Assembly (NCBI RefSeq): GCF_002933465.1
Contig: NZ_PSZE01000017.1
Span: 62,001 to 126,000, forward strand
DNA: 64,000 nucleotides
Source: Nocardia nova
GTDB taxonomy: Bacteria > Actinomycetota > Actinomycetes > Mycobacteriales > Mycobacteriaceae
Direction of reading: 5' to 3'
The notes under the pieces are model-generated. The model worked only from the letters and a program-made list of their open reading frames with translations, was not told the DNA's origin and ran no database searches. Numbering within the stretch: the stretch's first letter is position 1; the number at the start of each line of letters is the position of its first letter. Position numbers and translations under genes: made by a program. Positions 1 to 7,368 of this stretch are shown here, one piece after another.

Positions 1-1
1 C

Positions 2-1309
2 GGGCCGAAACCGCACTGGGCGCGCAGCGACGGCGGCGAGGCCGGACTGCATCCTTCGAACATCCACGACACCGCCTATTCGGTCGGCGCCCTGGACTTC
101 ACCGGTGATACGCCGATCCTGCTGGGGCCGGACGGCCCCAGCCTCGGCGGATTCGTCTGTCCCGTCACGGTTGTCGCGGCAGAGCGCTGGAAACTCGGCC
201 AGCTCTGTCCCGGTGACACCGTGCGCTTCGTCCCGGTGCGGGCCGACCGGGCCGCTTCGATCCGGGCTCTGGGCCCGGCCCGGCGCGCCGACTGGCCGAT
301 CGTGCTGTCCGACGGCGGTGACGGCGACGACGGCATCCTGGCCAGCGCCGACGCCGACGACACCACCGCCGTCACCTACCGTCGCGCCGGCGACGACGGC
401 GTACTCGTCGAATACGGTGATATGACACTGGATCTCGGGCTGCGCGCCCGCGTCCACGCCCTGCACCGGCATCTGCTCGAATATGCCGAGCCGGGGATCA
501 CCGAACTGACACCCGGAATCCGTTCGCTGCAGGTGCGTTTCGATCCGGACCGGCTGGCCACGCCGAAACTGGTTCGCCTGCTGCGCGAGGCCGAATCCGC
601 CCTGCCCGCGGCCACGGAGCTGGTGGTGCCGAGCCGCACGGTGCACCTGCCGCTGTCGTGGGACGATCCGGCCACGCGGGAGGCCATCACCCGCTATATG
701 CACGGCGTGCGGGCCGATGCGCCGTGGTGCCCGTGGAATATCGAGTTCATTCGCCGGATGAACGGATTGAACACGGTCGCAGACGTTTTCGACACTGTCT
801 TCGCCGCCGAATACCTCGTGCTCGGGCTCGGCGACGTGTACCTCGGCGCACCGGTCGCCACGCCGACCGATCCGCGCCATCGCCTGGTCACCACCAAATA
901 CAATCCGGCCCGCACCTGGACGCCGGAGAACGCGGTCGGCATCGGTGGCGCTTACCTGTGCATCTACGGCATGGAGGGCCCAGGCGGATATCAATTCGTC
1001 GGCCGCACCACACAGGTGTGGAACCACCGGTCCACCGGCGAGGCCGAAGATCCTTGGCTACTGCGGTATTTCGATCGCATCCGCTGGTACCCGGTATCCG
1101 CGGAGGAACTGCTGGACCTGCGGGCCGACGTCGCCCGCGGCCGTGGCGTACTACGTGCGGAAGAGGGCGAATTCCGCCTCGCAGAATATCGCGATTTCCT
1201 GTCCGCCCATGCCGAATCCATCGCCGCCTTCCGCGCGGTTCAGGCGGAAGCGTTTGCCGCCGAGCGCGATTCGTGGCAGGCGGCGGGCGAATTACACGAA
1301 CGAGGATGA
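2..1309 (+). CDS. Urea carboxylase, C-terminal part (5' end outside window)
   Basis: ATP- and biotin-dependent carboxylation of urea to allophanate. Only the last 435 codons are visible. The frame is open from base 2. Residues 1-75 are the end of the AHS2/KipA-type carboxyltransferase domain, with the family stretches LHPSNIHD and GPDGPSLGGFVCP. About residues 115-400 are the AHS1/KipI-type domain, with PLSWDDP, PWCPWNIEFIRRMNGL, GLGDVYLGAP, TTKYNPARTWTPENAVGIGG and MEGPGGYQFVGRT, which are diagnostic of urea carboxylase rather than of 5-oxoprolinase subunits. The protein stops right after the helix AEAFAAERDSW. Many urea carboxylases continue there into a biotinyl domain with an AMKM/AMKT motif, and none is present here. 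The next gene, allophanate hydrolase, starts 10 nt downstream, so the two form one urea-degradation operon. Family assignment is secure; the location of the biotin domain is unknown. Confidence 0.93.
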   Translation, partial: GPKPHWARSDGGEAGLHPSNIHDTAYSVGALDFTGDTPILLGPDGPSLGGFVCPVTVVAAERWKLGQLCPGDTVRFVPVRADRAASIRALGPARRADWPIVLSDGGDGDDGILASADADDTTAVTYRRAGDDGVLVEYGDMTLDLGLRARVHALHRHLLEYAEPGITELTPGIRSLQVRFDPDRLATPKLVRLLREAESALPAATELVVPSRTVHLPLSWDDPATREAITRYMHGVRADAPWCPWNIEFIRRMNGLNTVADVFDTVFAAEYLVLGLGDVYLGAPVATPTDPRHRLVTTKYNPARTWTPENAVGIGGAYLCIYGMEGPGGYQFVGRTTQVWNHRSTGEAEDPWLLRYFDRIRWYPVSAEELLDLRADVARGRGVLRAEEGEFRLAEYRDFLSAHAESIAAFRAVQAEAFAAERDSWQAAGELHERG

Positions 1310-1319
1310 GGATACCGAC

Positions 1320-2915
1320 GTGAGCACCTGGATTCACCGCTGTGCCGACGATCCGGGCCCGCGCGGCACCGGCCCGCTGGCAGGTCTGCGGCTGGCCGTC
1401 AAGGACAACGTCGACGTCGCCGGCCTGCCGACGACCGCCGGCTGCCCGGACTACGCCTATCTGCCCGACCGCGACGCGCCCGCGGTCGCGGCCCTGCGCG
1501 CCGCGGGTGCGGTGGTGGTCGGCAAGACCAATATGGATCAGTTCGCCACCGGTCTGGTCGGCACCCGCTCGCCCTACGGTCCGGTCGCCGATTCGCGGCG
1601 ACCCGAATTCATTTCGGGCGGTTCGAGTTCCGGATCGGCGGTAGCCGTCGCGACCGGTGCGGCCGATCTCGCCATCGGCACCGATACCGCGGGTTCCGGG
1701 CGCGTTCCGGCGGCGCTGCAGGGCATCGTCGGCATCAAACCGACCGTGGGCGTCGTCTCCACCGAGGGGGTCGTCCCGGCCTGCGGTTCCTACGATTGCG
1801 TGACGATCTTCGCCGCCGACCCGGCACGGGCCGACCAGGCGATGGGGGTGATGGCCGCCGGGGCGCCCGGGCGCGCCTGGCCCGCCGACACCAGGCTGGC
1901 CGCGCCGCCGCGCCCGACCGTCGCGATCTTCGCCGACCTGCCGGAACTGGACCCGGTGTGGCGGGCGGCTTTCGAGCGGACCGTCGCCGTGCTCCGGCGG
2001 CGCGGCGCGAGCATCGTGGAGATCGACTCGGCGCCGTTCCTGGCCGCGGCCCGGCTGCTCTACGACGGGGCGCTGGTCGCCGAAAGATACGCCGCGGTAG
2101 GCGAATTCATCGAGTCACGACCCGACGCCGTCGACCCCACCGTCGCGAGCATCATCCGCGCCGCGGGCGCGATTCCGGCGCATCGGCTGGTCGCCGATCG
2201 CGCCGAACTCGAGCGCTTGCGCGCCCTCGCGATGGAGGGCCTGGGCGACGCCGACGCCCTGCTCGCGCCGACCGCCCCGATGCATCCCACCATCGCGCAG
2301 GTCGAGGCGGATCCGATCGGAATCAACTCCCGCATGGGCACCTACACCAACTTCTGCAATCTGTTCGATCTGTGCGCGGTGGCCGTACCGGCCGGGATGG
2401 CCGGCGAATCCTGTTTCGGTGTGACCGTTTTCGCGCGTCCGTTCGAGGATGCGGTGGCATTGGACATCGCCGTGTCGATCACCGGCGATGCGGAGATCAC
2501 GCGGCCGTGGCCCCTGGCGGTGGCGCCGATGTGCGAGTTGATCGTATTCGGGGCACATCTGCGCGGCCAGCCGTTGGCACACCAGTTGCCCGCGCTCGGC
2601 GCGCGCTGGGCCGGGCCGGTCCGCACGGCCGCGGCCTATCGCCTCGCCGCCCTGGACACCACGCCACCGAAACCCGCGGTGACCCGGTGCGAGGGTGGTG
2701 CGTCCGTCGCGGGCGAACGCTGGTTGCTCTCCCCCGCCGCCCTCGGCCGCTTCCTCGCCGCACTACCGGCGCCGATGCAGCTGGGCGCCGTCGAACTCGA
2801 CGACGGCACCTGGCACACCGCATTCGGATGTGACGGGACCGCGGCCGCCGAAGGGAAGGACATCAGCGAATACGGTGACTGGCGCGCGGCCCTCGCGGCC
2901 GGGGCCGTGGGCTGA
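1320..2915 (+). CDS. atzF: Allophanate hydrolase
   Basis: Hydrolyses allophanate, the urea carboxylase product, to two ammonia and CO2. It belongs to the amidase-signature family. The Ser-cisSer-Lys triad is visible with AtzF spacing: Lys28 in AVKDNVDVAG, Ser102 in ISGGSSSGSAVA and Ser126 in GTDTAGSGRVPA. Residues from about 410 on form the separate C-terminal allophanate-hydrolase domain (FGAHLRGQPLAHQL, then DGTWHTAFGCD). The GTG start at 1320 follows GAGGATGAGG. It gives 531 aa with only 27 residues before the catalytic Lys, which is shorter than the family's usual N-terminal helical segment. An open frame continues upstream but lies inside the preceding gene. Gene order and 10-nt spacing make it co-transcribed with the urea carboxylase. 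No urease genes are seen. Confidence 0.93.
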   Translation: MSTWIHRCADDPGPRGTGPLAGLRLAVKDNVDVAGLPTTAGCPDYAYLPDRDAPAVAALRAAGAVVVGKTNMDQFATGLVGTRSPYGPVADSRRPEFISGGSSSGSAVAVATGAADLAIGTDTAGSGRVPAALQGIVGIKPTVGVVSTEGVVPACGSYDCVTIFAADPARADQAMGVMAAGAPGRAWPADTRLAAPPRPTVAIFADLPELDPVWRAAFERTVAVLRRRGASIVEIDSAPFLAAARLLYDGALVAERYAAVGEFIESRPDAVDPTVASIIRAAGAIPAHRLVADRAELERLRALAMEGLGDADALLAPTAPMHPTIAQVEADPIGINSRMGTYTNFCNLFDLCAVAVPAGMAGESCFGVTVFARPFEDAVALDIAVSITGDAEITRPWPLAVAPMCELIVFGAHLRGQPLAHQLPALGARWAGPVRTAAAYRLAALDTTPPKPAVTRCEGGASVAGERWLLSPAALGRFLAALPAPMQLGAVELDDGTWHTAFGCDGTAAAEGKDISEYGDWRAALAAGAVG

Positions 2916-3743
2916 TCAATCCAGTGCCGTGGCGACCGGGCGCTCCGGATCCGACGACCACTGCGACCACGAACCCGGGTACAGCGCGGCCGACACTCCC
3001 ACGACCGACAGCGCCGCGATCTGATGCGCGGCGGTCACCCCGGATCCGCAGTAGACCGCCACCGGACCGGAGACGAGCTCGGAAAACCGCGCCCGCAACT
3101 GGTCCGGGGATTTGAAAGTGCCCTCGGGCGTAAGGTTTTCCGCGGTCGGCACGCTCACCGCGCCGGGAATGTGGCCGGCGCGCGGGTCGATCGGCTCGAC
3201 CTGCCCGCGATAGCGTTCCCCGGCTCGCGCGTCCAGCAGCGCGCCCGGCCAGCCCGCAACCTCGTCGGCCTCCACCACCGGCATATTGCCGGGCGTGAGC
3301 ACGACGTCGCCGGGCGTCGGGTCGGGTTCGGTGCCAACGGCCAGATCGCCGCCGCCGCGCTCCCACGCGGGCAGGCCGCCGTCGAGAATACGCACGTCGC
3401 GCACGCCCGCCCAGCGCAGCAGCCACCACGCCCGCGCGGCCGCCATACCGCCGGTGGCGTCGTAGACGACCGTCGGCTCCCCGGTGCGCAACCCCCAGCT
3501 GCGCGCGCATTTCTGCAGGTGAGTAAGCGTCGGCAACGGGTGGCGGCCGTGCGCCGGGGAGGGCGGGGCCGCCAGCTCGGTCTCCAGATCGACGAAGATC
3601 GCGCCGGGAATGTGGCCGGCGAGATAGTGCTGGGGACCGTCGGGATCGCCCAGCGCCCATCGCACATCCAGCAGATGCATCCGGTTCTCGCTGTCCACCA
3701 GCGATTTCCGGAGTTCTTCGGGGGAGATCAGTACCGCGGTCAA
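2916..3743 (-). CDS. Rhodanese-type sulfurtransferase (3-mercaptopyruvate type)
   Basis: Tandem rhodanese-domain protein that transfers sulfane sulfur. The inactive N-terminal domain spans roughly residues 5-135 and has Asp (VVYDATGG) where the active one has Cys. The C-terminal active domain carries YCGSGVTAAH, the CG[ST]GVTA loop typical of 3-mercaptopyruvate rather than thiosulfate sulfurtransferases. The Cys is residue 232 from the chosen start. I chose TTG at 3743 because GAGGAG lies 6 nt upstream; an ATG 42 nt further upstream (3785) has no comparable site and would add MFASRVHLLTEEPG. It is a paralogue of, not the same gene as, the sseA-like gene at 35.6 kb, whose loop is CRVGEHS. It converges on the urea-degradation genes with no gap. 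Confidence 0.88.
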   Translation of the reverse strand: MTAVLISPEELRKSLVDSENRMHLLDVRWALGDPDGPQHYLAGHIPGAIFVDLETELAAPPSPAHGRHPLPTLTHLQKCARSWGLRTGEPTVVYDATGGMAAARAWWLLRWAGVRDVRILDGGLPAWERGGGDLAVGTEPDPTPGDVVLTPGNMPVVEADEVAGWPGALLDARAGERYRGQVEPIDPRAGHIPGAVSVPTAENLTPEGTFKSPDQLRARFSELVSGPVAVYCGSGVTAAHQIAALSVVGVSAALYPGSWSQWSSDPERPVATALD

Positions 3744-3826
3744 GCCCGGCTCCTCAGTCAACAGATGTACCCGTGACGCGAACACGTGTCAGCCTACGAC
3801 ACGGGCGCGTCCCGCCGGGTCAGCAT

Positions 3827-4295
3827 TCACCGCACGACCAGGCCCGCGACCACCGCCCAGAACGCGGCGCCGATGCCGAACACCGCGATCCCGGAGGCCG
3901 AGACCAGGAAGGTCACCGTGGCCGCGACGCGATGTTCGGCCACCCCGAGCGCCGCGGTGAGGGCGGCGGCGAAGGTGCCGAGGAGGGCAAGTCCGGCAAC
4001 GGTTTCCAGCACGCCGGCGGGGGCGACGGCGGCGAGCGCGACCAGCGCCGCGGCGGCGGGGGCCAGCACCAGGTAGGACGCCCCGGCGGCCATCGTGACC
4101 ACCCACCGCCGCCGCGGATCGGGATGGGCCGAGGGCGCGGCCGCCAACGGTGAAACCGACCAGCGCCGCGATGATTCCGGCGCCGATCGCCGGTCCGGCA
4201 CCGCCGGGCCGGTGCTCGTCCTCGACCGCCTGGAAGCCCGTCCGCGCCTCGGCAACGTCGGGCGGACGGGATGCGGAATCGGCGGTGGCAGTCAC
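3827..4295 (-). pseudogene. benE: Remnant of a BenE-type benzoate/H+ symporter gene (internal deletion plus frameshift)
   Basis: On the minus strand a GTG at 4295 opens a frame reading through GAGIIAALVGFTVGG, which resembles the first transmembrane helix of BenE transporters. Near 4150 the similarity jumps to another frame (SAHPDPRRRWVV, then EHRVAATVTFLVSASGIAVF and AFWAVVAGLVV), which is the BenE C-terminus. The intact protein is about 390-400 aa with some 11-12 helices; here roughly 230-250 central residues are gone and the two ends are out of frame. It therefore cannot make a transporter. It sits between a sulfurtransferase and the bkd-linked AsnC regulator. Both ends were matched from memory of the family; the C-terminal match is strong and the N-terminal one weaker. 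Confidence 0.72.
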
Positions 4296-4327
4296 CGAGC
4301 TATCTTTGCGGGCGGCCGGCCCTGCCG

Positions 4328-4960
4328 TCAGCGGCCAGTACGCCGGAACTGGACCGAATTCGCGCCGGCATCGGATCGCCCTGCATTGTTTCGTCCGGTG
4401 TCGTTTCGTCCGGTGTCGTTTCGTCCGGTGTCGTTTCGTCCGGTGTCCTTTCGTGATGCCGCCGCCTCGTCGGCTCCGGCCAGCCGCTGCAGCAGCGGCG
4501 CGGTGCGCGGCCCGACCAACTGTTGCATCACCAGCGCCATATTGGTGCGCTGCACGCCCGCGATCTTCAGGATCGCGCCGGTGATCCGATACAGATCGTC
4601 GGCGTCGCGCGCGACCACGCGAACGGTCAGATCCGTCGGCCCGGTCGTGCCGCACACCTCGGTGACCTCGGGGATCTCGGCGAGTTCGGCCACCACGTCG
4701 GCGAGCCGATGCTGATCGACCACCACCGCGACGAAGGCCGCCAGCCGGTAACCGAGGGCGCGAGGGTCGACCCGCCGCTCGAATCCGGCCAGCACACCGG
4801 CGGCCTCCCATCGAGCCAGCCGGGCCTGCACGGTATTGCGGGACAGCCCCAGCCGCGTGGCCAGTTCCACCCCGGTGGCACGAGGGTTGGCAACCAGTTC
4901 CAGCAGCAGCCGGGCGTCGGTGGCGTCGATAGTCGCCGGAGCGGGTTCGGCACTGGGCAT
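4328..4960 (-). CDS. AsnC/Lrp-family transcriptional regulator, divergent from the bkd operon
   Basis: 210 aa from ATG 4960. The N-terminal winged HTH covers about residues 10-60 (ARLLLELVANPRATGVELAT, then LGLSRNTVQARLARWEAAGV). The C-terminal RAM ligand-binding domain follows (YRLAAFVAVVV, VCGTTGPTDLTVRVVARDAD). Divergent placement 184 bp from the branched-chain oxoacid dehydrogenase operon matches BkdR-type regulators, so control by branched-chain amino or oxo acids is likely (inference). The C-terminal tail is unusual: after GADEAAASRK it carries near-perfect copies of the pentapeptide NDTGR, encoded by four identical 15-bp units. A longer upstream frame exists but its extra residues look non-coding. 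Confidence 0.88.
   Translation of the reverse strand: MPSAEPAPATIDATDARLLLELVANPRATGVELATRLGLSRNTVQARLARWEAAGVLAGFERRVDPRALGYRLAAFVAVVVDQHRLADVVAELAEIPEVTEVCGTTGPTDLTVRVVARDADDLYRITGAILKIAGVQRTNMALVMQQLVGPRTAPLLQRLAGADEAAASRKDTGRNDTGRNDTGRNDTGRNNAGRSDAGANSVQFRRTGR
4388..4447. repeat. 15-bp tandem repeat, four perfect copies
   Basis: The unit GTTTCGTCCGGTGTC is repeated four times with no mismatch. On the minus strand it encodes the NDTGR pentapeptides at the C-terminus of the AsnC-family regulator. The period is a multiple of three, so copy-number change would keep the reading frame. Confidence 0.95.
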
Positions 4961-5144
4961 GTGACGCAGTATGACAGCTCCGACCCCGTCCAGACCGAGC
5001 ATTCTGCACAGTTCGCGTGTTGCCACTTGCGCAGCCCGCTCAATCGTGGATGCTGTGAGGTACAGCACACAGCTGGCGAAGAGCAGTCCGCCGGATCGCG
5101 AGGACGGATACCCCGTCATACGCGGCAACAAGGAGGTGACGGCT

Positions 5145-6290
5145 GTGCACAACCCCACCGCGCACAACACCACCGCGCACAACACCACAACCAGGCACGC
5201 CACCGGGACGAACCCCTATCCCGTGCAACTGGTTCAGCCCGACGGGCGCCGCGTTCTCGACCGCGAGCACGCGGCCCTGATCGCGGACATCGGTCCGGCC
5301 GAACTGCGCGAACTGTACGAAGACCTGGTCGTCACCCGCCGCATCGACGTCGAGGCCACCGCACTGCAGCGGCAGGGTCAGCTCGGCTTGTGGGCCCCGC
5401 TGCTCGGGCAGGAGGCATCGCAGATCGGCTCGGCCCGCGCGCTGCACGACGACGACTACGTCTTCTGCAGCTACCGCGAGGCGGGTGTCGCCTACTGCCG
5501 CGGCGTGGATCCCAGTCTCATCACCCGGCTGTGGCGAGGCGTGGCGCATTCGTGCTGGGATCCGGACGAGATCAACATGACCAATCCGGCCATCGTCGTC
5601 GGCTCCCAGGGCCTGCACGCCACCGGTTACGCCTACGCCGCACATCTCGAAGGTGCGGAGATCGCGGTGCTGACCTACTTCGGTGACGGCGCCAGCAGTC
5701 AGGGCGATATCGCCGAGGCGCTCGGCTTCGCCGCCTCCTGGAGTGCGCCGGTGGTGTTCTTCTGCCAGAACAACCACTGGGCGATCAGCGAACCGGTCCA
5801 GGTGCAGAGCCAGACGCCGATCGTCCGGCGCGCCTACGGGTACGGCATACCGGGCGTGCAGGTCGACGGCAACGACGTGCTGGCCGTGCTGGCGGTGACC
5901 CGGCAGGCCGTCGCCCGCGCCCGCGCCGGCGGCGGCCCCTCGTTCATCGAGGCCATCACCTATCGGATGGGCCCGCACACCACCGCCGACGATCCCACCC
6001 GCTACCGTTCGGCCGCGGAAACCGAGCTGTGGAAGCGCCGCGACCCCATCGACCGCATGCGCCGGCTGCTCGAGCGAGAGGGTTTGTGGGACAGCGACTT
6101 CGAGCGGCGGGTCACCGCACGCGCCGACGCGGTCGGCGCCGCGGTCCGCACCGCGACCATCGACATGCTCGATCCGGATCCGATGCAGTTGTTCGAGCAC
6201 GTCTACACCACCCCGCATCCCCTGATCGCCGCCGAGCGCGACGAGTACGCCGGATACCTGGCGGGTTTCGAGGAAGGAGTACGGGCATGA
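5145..6290 (+). CDS. bkdA: Branched-chain 2-oxoacid dehydrogenase E1 component, alpha subunit
   Basis: Thiamine-diphosphate-dependent decarboxylation of branched-chain 2-oxo acids from Val, Leu and Ile, as the alpha half of E1. The ThDP motif runs from YFGDGASSQGD to FFCQNNHWAIS (GDG...NN). Further E1-alpha marks are LLGQEASQIGSA, YREAGVAYCRG and the loop YRMGPHTTADDPTRYR. The GTG start at 5145 follows a perfect AAGGAGGTGA with 7-8 nt spacing and gives 381 aa. The first 16 residues contain AHNTT repeats encoded by three 15-bp units (5148-5192), not typical of the family. The stop overlaps the start of the beta subunit (ATGA). The first three genes lack an E3, which must come from elsewhere. 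A pyruvate-specific role is possible, but the BkdR-type neighbour favours branched-chain substrates. Confidence 0.9.
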   Translation: MHNPTAHNTTAHNTTTRHATGTNPYPVQLVQPDGRRVLDREHAALIADIGPAELRELYEDLVVTRRIDVEATALQRQGQLGLWAPLLGQEASQIGSARALHDDDYVFCSYREAGVAYCRGVDPSLITRLWRGVAHSCWDPDEINMTNPAIVVGSQGLHATGYAYAAHLEGAEIAVLTYFGDGASSQGDIAEALGFAASWSAPVVFFCQNNHWAISEPVQVQSQTPIVRRAYGYGIPGVQVDGNDVLAVLAVTRQAVARARAGGGPSFIEAITYRMGPHTTADDPTRYRSAAETELWKRRDPIDRMRRLLEREGLWDSDFERRVTARADAVGAAVRTATIDMLDPDPMQLFEHVYTTPHPLIAAERDEYAGYLAGFEEGVRA

Positions 6291-7267
6291 TCACCACCTT
6301 CGCGAACGCGCTGAACACCGGAATGCGCCGGGCCTTGGAGGACGATCCGAAGGTCGTACTGATGGGTGAGGACATCGGACGGCTCGGCGGCGTCTTCCGA
6401 GTGACCGACACGCTGCAGAAGGATTTCGGCAACAATCGCGTCATCGACACGCCGCTGGCCGAATCCGGCATCATCGGAACGGCTTTCGGAATGGCACTGC
6501 GCGGTTTGCGGCCGGTGTGCGAGATCCAGTTCGACGGATTCGTCTACCCGGCCTTCGACCAGATCGTTTCGCAGGTCGCCAAAATCCACTACCGCACGCA
6601 GGGCAAGGTCCGCGCCCCGATCACCATCCGGATTCCCTTCGGCGGCGGAATCGGTTCGGTCGAACATCATTCGGAGTCACCGGAGGCGTACTTCGCGCAT
6701 ACCGCCGGACTGCGCGTGGTTTCGCCGAGCACGCCCGAGGATGCGTATCGACTGTTGCGCCAATCGATTGCATGCGACGACCCGGTCGTCTTCTTCGAGC
6801 CCAAGCGGCGCTATTGGGACAAGGCCGATGTGGATTTCACCGCCCTCGACGCGGATCCGCTCCCGCTGGAGCGGGCACGTATCCGCCGGTCGGGCCTCGA
6901 CGCCACCGTCGTCGCCTACGGCGGGATGGTCGCCACCGCGCTGACCGCGGCCGAAATCGCGGCCGGAGAGGGACATTCACTCGAGGTGATCGATCTGCGC
7001 AGCCTGTCGCCGATCGATTTCGACACCATCGAGGAATCGGTGCGCCGCACCGGCCGGCTGATCGTCACGCACGAGGCGCCGGTTTTCGCCGGGCTCGGCG
7101 CCGAGATCGCCGCCCGTATCGCCGAACGGTGTTTCTACTATCTCGAGGCGCCGGTCCTGCGCGTCGGTGGCTTCGACATCCCGTATCCCCCGGCTAAGCT
7201 CGAACGGCACCACATGCCAGACCCCGATCGCATTCTCGATGCGGTCGATCGAACGTTCGCCGCCTGA
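6287..7267 (+). CDS. bkdB: Branched-chain 2-oxoacid dehydrogenase E1 component, beta subunit
   Basis: Transketolase-like beta half of E1; 326 aa. Family marks: VVLMGEDIGRLGGVFRVTD near the N-terminus (Glu of GEDIG contacts ThDP), IDTPLAESGIIGTAFGMAL, EIQFDGFVYPAFDQIVSQ, and IRIPFGGGIGSVEHHSES. The C-terminal half is the usual transketolase C domain (SGLDATVVAYGGMV, EVIDLRSLSPID, TGRLIVTHEAP). The ATG at 6287 overlaps the alpha-subunit stop and follows GGAAGGAG. A long hairpin begins at its stop codon, between this gene and E2. Confidence 0.93.
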   Translation: MITTFANALNTGMRRALEDDPKVVLMGEDIGRLGGVFRVTDTLQKDFGNNRVIDTPLAESGIIGTAFGMALRGLRPVCEIQFDGFVYPAFDQIVSQVAKIHYRTQGKVRAPITIRIPFGGGIGSVEHHSESPEAYFAHTAGLRVVSPSTPEDAYRLLRQSIACDDPVVFFEPKRRYWDKADVDFTALDADPLPLERARIRRSGLDATVVAYGGMVATALTAAEIAAGEGHSLEVIDLRSLSPIDFDTIEESVRRTGRLIVTHEAPVFAGLGAEIAARIAERCFYYLEAPVLRVGGFDIPYPPAKLERHHMPDPDRILDAVDRTFAA

Positions 7268-7323
7268 TGGGGTCGAGGACCGGAGGCGGAAGCGCAGCGT
7301 AACCACGTAGGTCCTCCCCATCA
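7265..7323 (+). other. Intercistronic hairpin between bkdB and bkdC
   Basis: The arms are TGATGGGG(TCG)AGGACC at 7265-7281 and GGTCCTCCCCATCA at 7310-7323. They give a 14-bp stem with a 3-nt bulge and a loop of about 28 nt. The 5' arm includes the bkdB stop codon. There is no U-run, so partial termination, an RNA-processing site or mRNA stabilisation is more likely than a full terminator. Function is inferred only from structure. Confidence 0.6.
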
Positions 7324-7368
7324 GGCCCTACATACACCGCCTGATAACCGTTCGGACAGAGGTGCCCG

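Noticed and set aside
4388..4447. Direct repeats considered as a CRISPR array
   Set aside because: Units are 15 bp, contiguous, lack spacers and lie inside a coding frame; no cas genes are present.
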